A stretch of 64,000 bases of DNA from CAVRRZ01 sp963723745 (GTDB taxonomy: Bacteria; Actinomycetota; Actinomycetes; Mycobacteriales; Geodermatophilaceae). Shown piece by piece: positions 16,213 through 24,601 of the stretch; position 1 is the stretch's first letter, and every line of letters starts with the position of its first letter. The position numbers were made by a program, and so were the translations under genes. The notes under the pieces are model-generated. The model was given only the letters and a program-made list of their open reading frames with translations. It was not told the DNA's origin and ran no database searches. Location: the NCBI GenBank assembly GCA_963723745.1, contig CAVRRZ010000005.1, positions 1,550,001 through 1,614,000 on the forward strand, given 5' to 3'.

Positions 16213-17360
16213 CAAGGAAGCACGTCCCCGATGGCTCCACCTATCACCAAGTCCACCCGCTGGAACTCCTTGAGGTCCCGGTAGCCGGTCTTGGCCATCG
16301 TGCGGGCGAGCGCGCCGAAGAGGTTGGTCCGCCCGTCGGCGCTCTCCGCCGGGCCGAGCAGCACCTGCTCCAGCGATCCGGCCGGTTCGACGGCCGGGGA
16401 CACGCCGCCGCGCGGCAGCCGTGGGTGCGCGGCCACGGAGTCCCACCACACGCCCCCGGCCGGGGCCTCCTGCGCGACGCGCAGCGGCTCGCCGAGCTGG
16501 ACGGCGTCGGCGCCGCAGGCCAGGGCCCGGGCGACCGCACCGCTGGTCTCGATCCGGCCGTTGGCGATGACGTGCACGTACCGGCCGCCGGTCTCGTCGA
16601 GGTAGTCGCGGCGGGCCGCGGCCGCGTCGGCGATGGCCGAGGCAAGGGGCACGCGGATGCCCATGACCGCGTCACCGGTGGACCAGCTGTCGGCCCCGAC
16701 GCCGACGATGACGCCGGCGGCTCCGGTGCGCATCAGGTGCAGCGCCGTCTGGTAGTCCGCCGCCCCGCCCACGACCACCGGCACATCGAGGTCGGCGATG
16801 AACTCCTTGAGGTTGAGGGCATCGTCCTGGGTCGTCACGTGCTCGGCCGACACGATGGTGCCCTGGATGACCAGCAGGTCGGCGCCCGCGGCCAGCACCG
16901 TCGGCGCGAACTGGAGGGTGTGCTGCGGGGAGATGCGGACGGCGGTGGTGCTGCCACCGTCGCGCAGCTCCTTGACCCGCGCGGTGATCAGGTCGAGGTC
17001 GACCGGCCGCGCGTAGACCTCCTGCAGCAGCGACACCGGAGGAGCGCCGTCGGCGGCCGCCTCGCGGATCCGCCGGTAGACCGGCGCCGGGTCCTCGTAC
17101 CGGGTCCACAGGCCCTCGGCGTTGAGCACGCCGAGCCCGCCGGCGCGGCCGACGGCGATCGCGGTCGCCGGGCTCACCACGGCGTCCGAGGCGCTGGTGA
17201 TCAGCGGGATGTCGAACCGGAAGGCGTCGATCTGCCACGCGGTCGAGACGTCGTCGACGTCGCGGGTGCGCCGGGACGGCACGATCGATACCTCGTCGAG
17301 GTCGTACCCCCGGCGGGCGAAGCGGTTGAGGCCGATCTCGACGGTCTCGCGGACGGGCAT
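16212..17360 (-). CDS. guaB3: GuaB3 family IMP dehydrogenase-related protein
   Basis: This 382-residue TIM-barrel protein belongs to the IMPDH/GMP-reductase superfamily but lacks the CBS pair found in GuaB. The catalytic loop reads VGVGADSWSTGDAVMGI with no cysteine where IMPDH has GSICTTR, so classical IMP dehydrogenase chemistry is doubtful. The conserved DYLDETGGRYVHVIANG and MAKTGYRDLKEFQ match the GuaB3 subgroup of actinobacteria. It starts 2 bases after the guaB stop and overlaps guaA. Its exact reaction is not settled by sequence. Confidence 0.93.
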
Positions 17361-17362
17361 GC

Positions 17363-18880
17363 TCAGCGCCCCCTGTAGTTCGGCGCCTCGACGGTCATGT
17401 GGATGTCGTGCGGGTGGCTCTCGGTCAGCCCCGCGGTGGTGATCCGGGTGAGCTGACCGTGGTCCTGCAGGTCGGCGACGGTCGCTGCGCCGGCGTACCC
17501 CATCGACGCGCGCAGCCCGCCGACCATCTGGTGCACGACGCCCGAGAGCAGCCCGCGGTAGGGCACCTGGCCCTCGATCCCCTCGGGGACGAGCTTGTCG
17601 TCGGAGAGGACGTCGTCGGCGAAGTAGCGGTCGCGGCTGAAGGACTGGTTGCCCCGCTTCTGCATCGCACCCAGCGAGCCCATGCCGCGGTAGGTCTTGA
17701 ACTGCTTGCCGTTGACGAAGACCAGTTCGCCGGGCGCCTCCTCGACGCCGGCGAACAGCCCGCCGATCATCACCGTGTCGGCGCCGGCCACCAGCGCCTT
17801 GGCGATGTCGCCGGAGTACTGCAGCCCGCCGTCGGCGATGACCGGCACGCCGGCCGGCTTGGCCGCCAGTGAGGCCTCGTAGATCGCGCTGATCTGCGGG
17901 ACGCCGACGCCGGCCACGACGCGGGTCGTGCAGATCGAGCCCGGTCCCACGCCCACCTTGACCGCGTCCACGCCGGCGTCGATCAGCGCCTGGGCGCCCG
18001 CGCGGGTGGCGATGTTGCCGCCCACCACCTGCACGCCGAAGTCGCCCTTCACCCGGGCGACCATCTCGAGGACCGCGCGCTGGTGACCGTGCGCGGTGTC
18101 GACGACCAGCACGTCGACGCCGGCGTCGACGAGCAGCCCGGCCCGCTTGTAGGCGTCCTCGCCCACGCCGACCGCCGCGCCGACCACCAGCCGGCCGTTC
18201 TGGTCCTTGGTGGAGTGCGGGTACTGGTCGCGCTTGACGAAGTCCTTGACGGTGATCAGCCCGCGCAGCCGGCCGGCCTCGTCGACCAGCGGGAGCTTCT
18301 CGACCTTGTGCTTGCGGAGCAGTCGCAGCGCGGTGTCGGGGTCCACGCCCACCGGCGCGGTGACCAGCGGCATCGGCGTCATGACGTCGCGGACGAGCCG
18401 GTTCTGGTCGGTCTCGAAGCGCATGTCGCGGTTGGTCACGATGCCGAGCAGCACGCCGTCGGCGTCCACGACGGGGGCGCCGGAGATGCGGTAGCGCGCC
18501 GACAGCGCGTCGACCTCGGCGAGGGTGTTGTCCGGCGAGCACGTGACCGGGTTGGTCACCATGCCGGCCTCGGAGCGCTTCACCAGGTCGACCTGGCCGG
18601 CCTGGTCCTCGGCGGCGAGGTTGCGGTGCAGCACGCCCATGCCGCCGGCGCGGGCCATGGCGATCGCCATGCGCGCCTCGGTGACGGTGTCCATCGCGCT
18701 GGACAGCAGCGGCACCGCCAGCCGGATGCCCCGGGTGACCCGGCTGCTGGTGTCGACCTCGGCCGGCACGACGTCGGACGGCCCCGGGATGAGGAGGACG
18801 TCGTCGTAGGTCAGCCCGAGTGCGGCGAACTTCGCCGGCAGCTCGGGCACGGTTCCGCTCGCACGGTCGTCGAGCTGCAT
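17363..18880 (-). CDS. guaB: IMP dehydrogenase
   Basis: GuaB oxidises IMP to XMP with NAD, the committed step of GMP synthesis. The 505-residue protein shows the N-terminal GLTYDDVLLIPGPSDVVP, two CBS domains (about 115-230), and the catalytic loop VGVGPGSICTTRVVAGVG with the active-site Cys. The flap region reads KTYRGMGSLGAMQKR. The ATG at 18880 gives the usual length; a GTG four codons upstream sits too close to the GGAGGGG motif. It heads guaB-guaB3-guaA. The 214-base divergent gap to the DUF5319 gene should hold the promoters. Confidence 0.97.
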   Translation of the reverse strand: MQLDDRASGTVPELPAKFAALGLTYDDVLLIPGPSDVVPAEVDTSSRVTRGIRLAVPLLSSAMDTVTEARMAIAMARAGGMGVLHRNLAAEDQAGQVDLVKRSEAGMVTNPVTCSPDNTLAEVDALSARYRISGAPVVDADGVLLGIVTNRDMRFETDQNRLVRDVMTPMPLVTAPVGVDPDTALRLLRKHKVEKLPLVDEAGRLRGLITVKDFVKRDQYPHSTKDQNGRLVVGAAVGVGEDAYKRAGLLVDAGVDVLVVDTAHGHQRAVLEMVARVKGDFGVQVVGGNIATRAGAQALIDAGVDAVKVGVGPGSICTTRVVAGVGVPQISAIYEASLAAKPAGVPVIADGGLQYSGDIAKALVAGADTVMIGGLFAGVEEAPGELVFVNGKQFKTYRGMGSLGAMQKRGNQSFSRDRYFADDVLSDDKLVPEGIEGQVPYRGLLSGVVHQMVGGLRASMGYAGAATVADLQDHGQLTRITTAGLTESHPHDIHMTVEAPNYRGR

Positions 18881-19094
18881 GAGTGCCGCCACCCCTCCAT
18901 CGCAGGCTGTCGTCCGCCGGCTGCGCGTGGATGCGGCACCGCGGATCAGGTCTCGATCGTAGGCGGCTGCCGATACCGGGGGTGGCGCGCCCGTCCGGCG
19001 ACTACCGTGGTCCGCGCTGCGCGGGGTCGTCCCCGCGCGGGCGCGGACCGGCAGACCGCCTGCCGGCCGACACCCAGACCGGCGAGGAGGATGC

Positions 19095-19487
19095 GTGAAC
19101 CCCTTCGATGACGCTCCCGGGCCGGACCACGGGGCCGATCGCCCGGGCCCTCCCCCGCTCACCATGGAGGAGCGGGCCGGGGTCCTCGACGACCTGGCCG
19201 AGCTCGAGGTGTTCCGCACGCTGCTCGAGCCCAGCGGCATCAAGGGCATCGTGGTCGATTGCCCCGACTGCGACGAGGAGCACCACGTCGACTGGGCCCT
19301 GATGCAGGCCAACCTGCGTCAGCTGCTCGAGGAGGGCCAGACCGGCCGGCACGAGCCGCCGTTCGACCCGGACCCCGACGAGTACGTCACGTGGGACTAC
19401 GCCAGCGGGTACGCCGACGGCATCGCCGCCGCCGCCGAACGGGACGAGCCCGGGGGCCCCAGCGGCCGTCACGCCCGCGACGACTGA
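19095..19487 (+). CDS. DUF5319 family protein
   Basis: This 130-residue acidic cytoplasmic protein has a CxxC pair in VVDCPDCDEEHHVDW and a conserved core (TMEERAGVLDDLAELEVFRT, then MQANLRQLLEEGQTGRHEPP). It matches the actinobacterial DUF5319 family encoded beside guaB. The two cysteines and the nearby His pair could bind a metal. The start is GTG with GAGGAGG six bases upstream. Function is unknown. It ends just before a strong hairpin shared with the convergent regulator. Confidence 0.85.
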   Translation: MNPFDDAPGPDHGADRPGPPPLTMEERAGVLDDLAELEVFRTLLEPSGIKGIVVDCPDCDEEHHVDWALMQANLRQLLEEGQTGRHEPPFDPDPDEYVTWDYASGYADGIAAAAERDEPGGPSGRHARDD

Positions 19488-19543
19488 GCCCGCGCCGACC
19501 CGCCCCGCCCCGCCGATATACGCACCGACATACGCACCGATAA

Positions 19544-19588
19544 ACGCCTGGTGGCGGTTATCCAGCTCGGATAACCGCCACCAGGCGT
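19544..19588. terminator. Perfect 20-bp inverted repeat between convergent genes
   Basis: The arm beginning ACGCCTGGTGGCGG (19544-19563) is perfectly complementary to 19569-19588, with the loop AGCTC. The left flank carries three related units (GATATACGCACC, GACATACGCACC, GATAAACGCC from about 19515). GATAAACGCC can pair alternatively with GGCGGTTATC, so two competing hairpins are possible. On the minus strand the stem is followed by TTTAT. It is probably a terminator for the convergent pair. Confidence 0.75.
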
Positions 19589-19615
19589 ATGAGGGCGCGT
19601 TCGGTCTGCCGACTC

Positions 19616-20347
19616 CTACGTCATCATGCCGCGGCGGAAGCCGGTGGCCACCGCCTCGGCGCGGTCCTTGGCGCCCAGCTTGCGGAACAGCCGCCGGGCG
19701 TGGGTCTTGATGGTGTCCTCGGACAGGTAGAGCTCACGGCCGATCTGGGCATTGCTCTTGCCCTGGCTCATGCCCGTGAGCACCTGCATCTCGCGCATCG
19801 ACAGCGAGACGCCGGAGGCCTCACGGACCGTCGAACGCACCGTCGTCGGGGCCGAGCCGTTCAGCGGGGCGGCGCCGTTCCAGGCCGGCACCGGCGCCGG
19901 CGAACCGGAGGGGAGGTGGCCGAAGGACTGCGGCGGACGGCCGTCGGCGCGCAGCCCCACCCGCGACAGGCCCAGGCCCATCTCGATGGGGCTGGCGTCC
20001 CAGCGCAGGTAGCCGCGGGCACCGAAGGCGACGGCGGCACGCACCGACTCGGCGTCGTCCGGGGCGCCCAGCACCAGCACCGACAGGCCCGGGTGGGCAC
20101 GCAGCGCCTGCGTGGCGGCGGCGAGACCGGTGTCGACGGCGCGCTGGGTGCCGACGAGCAGGACGTCGGGGGCGCGGGTGGCCAGGCGGGCCATCAGCGA
20201 GGCACCGTCGCCGATGACCTCGACACGGCCCACGAAGGGCAGCGCGACCAGCCGCGCGGCGACGTCGTCCCGCACGCGGCGGCGCTCGTCGTACACCCAC
20301 ACGGTGGCGCCGCCGTTACTCGGCGTGCGCATCCTGTCGTCGATCAC
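19616..20347 (-). CDS. BldM-like orphan response regulator lacking the phospho-acceptor Asp
   Basis: This 243-residue LuxR-family regulator has a degenerate receiver. The acidic pair is replaced (WVYDERRR) and the normal phospho-aspartate position is Gly66 in PDVLLVGTQ. The C-terminal DNA-binding domain is intact (MREMQVLTGMSQGKSNAQIG, TIKTHARRLFRKLGAKDRAE). In Streptomyces, bldM lies in the same guaB neighbourhood, so BldM is the best match. The GTG at 20347 is preferred because GAGGGAG sits in front; ATG 20362 and 20332 are alternatives. Activity is likely controlled by dimerisation or ligand rather than phosphorylation. Confidence 0.8.
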   Translation of the reverse strand: MIDDRMRTPSNGGATVWVYDERRRVRDDVAARLVALPFVGRVEVIGDGASLMARLATRAPDVLLVGTQRAVDTGLAAATQALRAHPGLSVLVLGAPDDAESVRAAVAFGARGYLRWDASPIEMGLGLSRVGLRADGRPPQSFGHLPSGSPAPVPAWNGAAPLNGSAPTTVRSTVREASGVSLSMREMQVLTGMSQGKSNAQIGRELYLSEDTIKTHARRLFRKLGAKDRAEAVATGFRRGMMT

Positions 20348-20615
20348 GCGGTGCTCCCTCATTCGTCGCCGGCCGTGGCGCCGGGCATCCCCCTGCCCGA
20401 CGTCGGCACGTCCGGAGATCACCTTGATCGACACGAGCGGGTGACGACACCCGCCCTCACCCCGGCGAGTGAGGGCCGGAAATCCCGCCAGATCACGAAT
20501 GTCATCGAAAAGTTGCGATCACGGCGGGTTTGGGCTTCCCCCCCGTGGGCATGCGGCCCCTTGCAACCGGACAGCCCCCGTCCCGGTTCGCGCGCCCCGA
20601 GCCGAGGAGGTCCAC

Positions 20616-20915
20616 ATGGCCGATATCCGTCGACTGCCTACGCCTGTCGCCGAGGTCTGGGACTGGCAGCTGCACGGCGCCTGCCGTGGCGAGAGCACGT
20701 CCCTCTTCTTCCACCCCGACGGCGAGCGGGGTCCTGCGCGGGCCCGCCGCCAGGCAGCGGCCAAGGCCGTCTGCGGCCAGTGTCCGGTGATCGAGGCCTG
20801 CCTCAAGCACGCCCTCGCGGTGCGTGAGCCCTACGGCGTCTGGGGTGGGATGAGCGAAGAGGAGCGGGCGCGCCTCATCGCCGCCGAGCCCGACCGGGTC
20901 GCCGCGGGGGTCTGA
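20616..20915 (+). CDS. WhiB family Fe-S transcription factor (WhiB3-like)
   Basis: The 99-residue protein has the four iron-sulfur cysteines C23, C53, C56 and C62 (GACRGE, VCGQCPVIEAC) and the GVWGG turn before a basic C-terminus. FFHPDGERGPARARRQ and the neighbourhood (groEL, DUF5319, guaB) match mycobacterial WhiB3. Such proteins bind primary sigma factor region 4 and respond to redox state. A strong GAGGAGG lies 5 bases before ATG. The 268-base gap upstream, shared with the BldM-like gene, probably carries both promoters. Confidence 0.93.
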   Translation: MADIRRLPTPVAEVWDWQLHGACRGESTSLFFHPDGERGPARARRQAAAKAVCGQCPVIEACLKHALAVREPYGVWGGMSEEERARLIAAEPDRVAAGV

Positions 20916-20935
20916 CCCCGCTTCCGAACCTACGA

Positions 20936-20970
20936 GGGCCGGTCCAGCGATGCGCTGGACCGGCCCTTCG
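20936..20970 (+). terminator. Terminator after whiB-like gene
   Basis: GGGCCGGTCCAGC (20936-20948) pairs perfectly with GCTGGACCGGCCC (20954-20966) around the loop GATGC, followed by TTCG. It lies 20 bases after the whiB stop and separates it from convergent groEL. Confidence 0.85.
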
Positions 20971-20998
20971 CGTGTGGGCAGGACGTGCCCTACCCCGA

Positions 20999-21061
20999 GT
21001 TGATCATCGTCGGGCGGCGGGCGTGGACGGCGTGTCGGACAGCCATTCGACGATGATCAAC
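20999..21061. repeat. 14-bp inverted repeat with 35-bp spacer, 3' of groEL
   Basis: GTTGATCATCGTCG (20999-21012) is repeated in perfect inversion as CGACGATGATCAAC (21048-21061) around a GC-rich spacer. It is more AT-rich than its surroundings. It may act as a groEL terminator or be a remnant of an intergenic palindromic repeat. No transposase or target duplication is visible. Confidence 0.6.
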
Positions 21062-21077
21062 GGGGCCTCGCAGAACG

Positions 21078-22712
21078 TCAGTGGGCGTGACCGTGCCCGT
21101 GGCCGTGCCCGTGGCCGGGCCCGTGCCCGTTGCCCTCGTCCTCGGGCGCGTCGACGACGGCCGAGTCCGTGGTGAGCACCATCGCGGCGATCGACGTGGC
21201 GTTGCCCAGCGCGGCCTTGGTCACCTTGACCGGGTCGATGACGCCCTGGGCGGCCAGGTCGCCGTACTCACCGGTCACGGCGTTGAAGCCGGTCGGGGCG
21301 CCGGCCTCGCGCACCTTGCTGACGACGACGCGGCCCTCGAGGCCGGCGTTGTCGGCGATGCGCGCGAGCGGGGCGTCCAGGGCCTTGCGGACGGCGCGGG
21401 CGCCGGTGAGCTCGTCACCCTCCAGCGACAGTGCGTCGATCGCCGAGGCGGCGTGCACCAGGGCGGATCCGCCGCCGGGGATGACCCCCTCCTCGACCGC
21501 CGCGCGGGTGGCCGCGACGGCGTCCTCGATGCGGTGCTTACGCTCCTTGAGCTCCACCTCGGTGGCCGCGCCGACGCGGATGACGCCGATGCCGCCGGCC
21601 AGCTTGGCCAGCCGCTCCTGGAGCTTCTCGCGGTCCCAGTCGGAGTCGGAGTTCTCGATCTCGCGGCGGATCTGGGCCACCCGCTCGTTGATCGTCTCCG
21701 ACGTGCCGCCGCCGTCCACGATCGTCGTCGTGTCCTTGGTGACGGTCACCCGGCGGGCGGTGCCCAGGACCTCCAGCCCGACGCCGTCCAGGGACAGGCC
21801 GACGTCCTCGCTGACCACCTGACCGCCGGTGACGATCGCCAGGTCGGTCATGAACGCCTTGCGCCGGTCGCCGAAGTACGGCGACTTCACCGCCACGACC
21901 TTGATGGTCTTGCGGATCGAGTTGACCACCAGGGTCGACAGGGCCTCGCCCTCGACGTCCTCGGCCACGATGAGCAGCGGACGGGCGCCGGAGCCGAGCA
22001 CCTTCTCGAGCAGGGGCAGCAGGTCGGCCAGGGCGCTGATCTTGCCGCTGACGAGCAGCACGAGGGCGTCGTCGAGGACGGCCTCCATGGCCTCGGTGTC
22101 GGTGACGAAGTACGGCGACAGGTAGCCCTTGTCGAACTGCACGCCCTCGGTCACGTCGAGCTCGGTGGAGAGGGTGTTGCTCTCCTCGACGGTGATGACG
22201 CCGTCGGTGCCGACCTTGTCCATGGCCTCGGCGATGAGCCGGCCGATCTCGTCGTCCTGGGCGGAGATGCTGGCGACGCCGGCGATGGCGGCGCTCTCCG
22301 AGACGGGGATGGCCAGCTCGTCGAGCCGGGCGTGCACGGCGTCGACGGCGGCCCGCATGCCGCGGCCGAGCGCCATCGGGTTCGCGCCCGCGGCGACGTT
22401 CTTCATGCCCTCGTGCACCAGCGCCTGGGCGAGCACCGTGGCGGTGGTCGTCCCGTCGCCGGCGACGTCGTTGGTCTTGGTGGCCACGTTCTTGGCCAGC
22501 TGGGCGCCGAGGTTCTCGAACGGGTCGTCGAGCTCGACCTCCCGGGCGATGGTGACCCCGTCGTTGGTGATGGTGGGCGCACCGAACTTCTTGTCGAGGA
22601 CGACGTTGCGCCCGCGCGGGCCGAGGGTCACCTTGACCGCGTCGGCGAGCTTGTCGACGCCGCGCTCCAGGGAGCGCCGGGCGTCCTCGGTGAACTGGAT
22701 GATCTTGGCCAT
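21078..22712 (-). CDS. groEL: Chaperonin GroEL with His-rich C-terminus (GroEL1 type)
   Basis: This 544-residue 60-kDa chaperonin folds proteins with GroES. The ATP-binding motifs VTLGPRGRNVVLDKKFGAP and DVAGDGTTTATVLAQAL are intact. The C-terminus is HGPGHGHGHGHGHAH instead of the usual Gly-Met repeat, as in mycobacterial GroEL1, which is encoded next to groES. His-tailed copies often have specialised roles, and a second GroEL elsewhere in the genome is likely. It lies downstream of groES with a strong hairpin between them. Confidence 0.97.
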   Translation of the reverse strand: MAKIIQFTEDARRSLERGVDKLADAVKVTLGPRGRNVVLDKKFGAPTITNDGVTIAREVELDDPFENLGAQLAKNVATKTNDVAGDGTTTATVLAQALVHEGMKNVAAGANPMALGRGMRAAVDAVHARLDELAIPVSESAAIAGVASISAQDDEIGRLIAEAMDKVGTDGVITVEESNTLSTELDVTEGVQFDKGYLSPYFVTDTEAMEAVLDDALVLLVSGKISALADLLPLLEKVLGSGARPLLIVAEDVEGEALSTLVVNSIRKTIKVVAVKSPYFGDRRKAFMTDLAIVTGGQVVSEDVGLSLDGVGLEVLGTARRVTVTKDTTTIVDGGGTSETINERVAQIRREIENSDSDWDREKLQERLAKLAGGIGVIRVGAATEVELKERKHRIEDAVAATRAAVEEGVIPGGGSALVHAASAIDALSLEGDELTGARAVRKALDAPLARIADNAGLEGRVVVSKVREAGAPTGFNAVTGEYGDLAAQGVIDPVKVTKAALGNATSIAAMVLTTDSAVVDAPEDEGNGHGPGHGHGHGHGHAH

Positions 22713-22767
22713 GCTTGACCTCTCGAAGGCTGCTGGGGTGGGTCGGGCGCGGTGGAGGGCCCGACGA

Positions 22768-22809
22768 CGACCGCCCCGGGACCCGGTGGTCGGGTCGCCG
22801 GGGCGGTCG
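22768..22809 (-). terminator. Strong hairpin between groES and groEL
   Basis: CGACCGCCCCGG (22768-22779) pairs with CCGGGGCGGTCG (22798-22809), and the inner GACCCG pairs with CGGGTC around the loop GTGGT, with one bulged base. It sits in the 129-base groES-groEL gap. It may lower groEL relative to groES by partial termination, or be an mRNA processing site. Confidence 0.7.
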
Positions 22810-22841
22810 AGGGGCTCGTCAGAGCCAGTGGTGTGGCGAGG

Positions 22842-23150
22842 TCACTTCTCCACGACGGCGAGCAGGTCGCGCGCCGAGAGCACGAGGTAGTCCTCGCCGC
22901 CGTACTTGACCTCGGTGCCGCCGTACTTGGAGTAGATGACCACGTCGCCGACGGAGACGTCGAGCGGCACGCGGTTGCCGTTGTCGTCGACGCGGCCGGG
23001 GCCGACGGCGATGACGGTGCCCTCCTGGGGCTTCTCCTTGGCGGTGTCCGGGATGACCAGGCCGGAGGCGGTGGTGGTCTCGGCCTCGTTGGCCTGGACC
23101 ACGACGCGGTCCTCCAGCGGCTTGATGGTGACCTTGGTAGCGGTCGTCAC
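22842..23150 (-). CDS. groES: Co-chaperonin GroES
   Basis: The 102-residue protein caps GroEL rings. It shows the family pattern KPLEDRVVVQANEAE, the mobile loop TTTASGLVIPDTAKEKPQEG, and the C-terminal GGTEVKYGGEDYLVLSARD. The start is GTG. About 150 bases upstream lies a CIRCE operator, so groES-groEL should be heat-inducible under HrcA. It is transcribed first in the pair. Confidence 0.97.
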   Translation of the reverse strand: MTTATKVTIKPLEDRVVVQANEAETTTASGLVIPDTAKEKPQEGTVIAVGPGRVDDNGNRVPLDVSVGDVVIYSKYGGTEVKYGGEDYLVLSARDLLAVVEK

Positions 23151-23298
23151 GTCGGTGACGCCCCCTTCGGTGTCGGACGGCTGGGTCGGTGGTGCATGCG
23201 GTCGTGCTGCATGCGGTACTGCTTCGGGTGGTGCTGATGCTGTGGCACGGGGCCTGCGGACCTGCCGTCGCGGGGGTCAGGCCGCCAGCCCGTGTCGA

Positions 23299-23325
23299 TT
23301 GGCACTCTACCTACGAGAGTGCCAG
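23299..23325. promoter_or_regulatory. CIRCE operator of groES-groEL
   Basis: TTGGCACTC-N9-GAGTGCCAG fits the HrcA-binding CIRCE consensus TTAGCACTC-N9-GAGTGCTAA with symmetrical changes at the outer positions. It lies 149 bases upstream of groES. The leftward -10 region (TAGGTA/TAGAGT on the minus strand) overlaps the spacer and right arm, so HrcA would block RNA polymerase. Confidence 0.88.
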
Positions 23326-23371
23326 CCACTCAAGCGGGGGGCTGCGCTAGCTTGGCGCCGGTGAAGCACCG

Positions 23372-24601
23372 GTGACCAGCGACGCCGCACTCCGATGGCT
23401 GCGGACGGCGGAGGGCGCGGCCGCGGTCGCCCGCGCGACGCGGCTGCAGGCCGAGAGCGACGACCTCGTCGGCGGTCTCGCGCGGCTGCGCGCCGACGTC
23501 GGGGCGGAGCACGCCGGCCCGGCCTGGGAGCTGGCCCGGCTGCGCACCCGCGCGCGGCCGGTGTTCGGCGCGGACGCCGACGTCCTGTTCTTCACCGCCG
23601 ACGCCCTGGAGCAGGCGGGCCGGCCGGAGCTGGCCGCCCGCCGGGCCGAGCGCCTCCTCGCCGGCGAGGAACTCGGCGTGGCCGATCTCGGCTGTGCGGC
23701 CGGCACCGACGCGATCGCGCTGGCCCGGGCGGGCGCGCACGTCGTCGCCGTCGACCGCGACCCGGTGGCCCGCGAGCTGACCGCGGCCAACGCGCAGGCG
23801 CTGGGCCTCGCCCGGCGGATCACCGTCGTGGACGGCGACGTCGTGGACCTGGTGTCCGGTGCCGCGGGCGGGCGGGTGGCCGGCTGCGCCGCGGCCACCC
23901 TCGATCCGGCACGGCGGGCCGGCGGACGACGGCAACTCGATCCCGACCGATGGTCCCCGCCGTGGTCGACCGTGCTCGGCCTGCTCGAGGCGGTACCCGC
24001 GTCGGTGGTCAAGGTGGCCCCCGGGCTGGACCACGAGCGGATCCCACCCGGCATCGAGTCCGAATGGGTGTCGGTCGGCGGCTCCATCGTCGAGGCGCTG
24101 CTCTGGGGGCCGGAGCGGTCGGTGGTGCACCGGCGGGCGACGCTGGTCGACCGGCGCGGGCACCTGCACGAGCTCACCGCGCGCGCCGACCCCGGGTGGG
24201 CACCGACGGGGCCGCTGCGCGGCTGGCTGCACGAGCCGGACCCCGCGGCGATCCGCTCCGGTCTGATCCCCCTGCTGGCCGGCGACCTCGGCGCCACGCT
24301 GGTCGACCCGACGATCGCCTACCTGACCTCCGACGCCCGCGCGGACTCCCCGTGGGTCAGCTCCTACCGGGTCGTCGAGGTGCTGCCGTTCAACCTCAAG
24401 AAGCTCAAGGCCGAACTGCGGGCCCGGGGCGTGGGCCGGGTGACGGTGAAGAAGCGCGGCTCGGCGGTCGACCCGGAGTCCCTGGCCCGGCGGCTCCGCG
24501 GCCCCGGCCTGGACACGGCGACCGTCGTCGTCACCCGCCTCGAGGGCGCCCCCACCGCCCTGATCTGCACCGTGGGGCACGAGCCGCCGGGGGGCCGCTA
24601 A
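23372..24601 (+). CDS. SAM-dependent methyltransferase with THUMP-like C-terminal domain
   Basis: This 409-residue class-I methyltransferase has the SAM motif VADLGCAAGTDAIALARAG (near 110-128) and an acidic post-motif in VVAVDRDPVARELTAANA. Its C-terminal about 90 residues (RVVEVLPFNLKKLKAELRAR, then VTVKKRGSAVDPESLARRLR) resemble the THUMP-like domain of actinobacterial methyltransferases, which suggests an RNA substrate. The GTG at 23372 is preceded by TAGCTT and a 4-codon frame GTG AAG CAC CGG TGA ending in the start region. The last 4 bases overlap convergent tsaD. Confidence 0.82.
   Translation: MTSDAALRWLRTAEGAAAVARATRLQAESDDLVGGLARLRADVGAEHAGPAWELARLRTRARPVFGADADVLFFTADALEQAGRPELAARRAERLLAGEELGVADLGCAAGTDAIALARAGAHVVAVDRDPVARELTAANAQALGLARRITVVDGDVVDLVSGAAGGRVAGCAAATLDPARRAGGRRQLDPDRWSPPWSTVLGLLEAVPASVVKVAPGLDHERIPPGIESEWVSVGGSIVEALLWGPERSVVHRRATLVDRRGHLHELTARADPGWAPTGPLRGWLHEPDPAAIRSGLIPLLAGDLGATLVDPTIAYLTSDARADSPWVSSYRVVEVLPFNLKKLKAELRARGVGRVTVKKRGSAVDPESLARRLRGPGLDTATVVVTRLEGAPTALICTVGHEPPGGR

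Noticed and set aside
20999..21061. Insertion sequence marked by terminal inverted repeats
   Set aside because: The 35-bp interior cannot encode a transposase and no target-site duplication flanks the arms.
21081..22718. Long plus-strand open frame antisense to groEL
   Set aside because: It mirrors groEL almost exactly and is made of low-complexity Val/Asp/Gly/His sequence. The minus strand encodes a well-conserved GroEL.
23361..23375. Four-codon leader frame GTG AAG CAC CGG TGA before the methyltransferase
   Set aside because: It is too short to judge. The spacing to TAGCTT fits a leaderless start, but the frame could be chance, so it is mentioned only in the gene entry.
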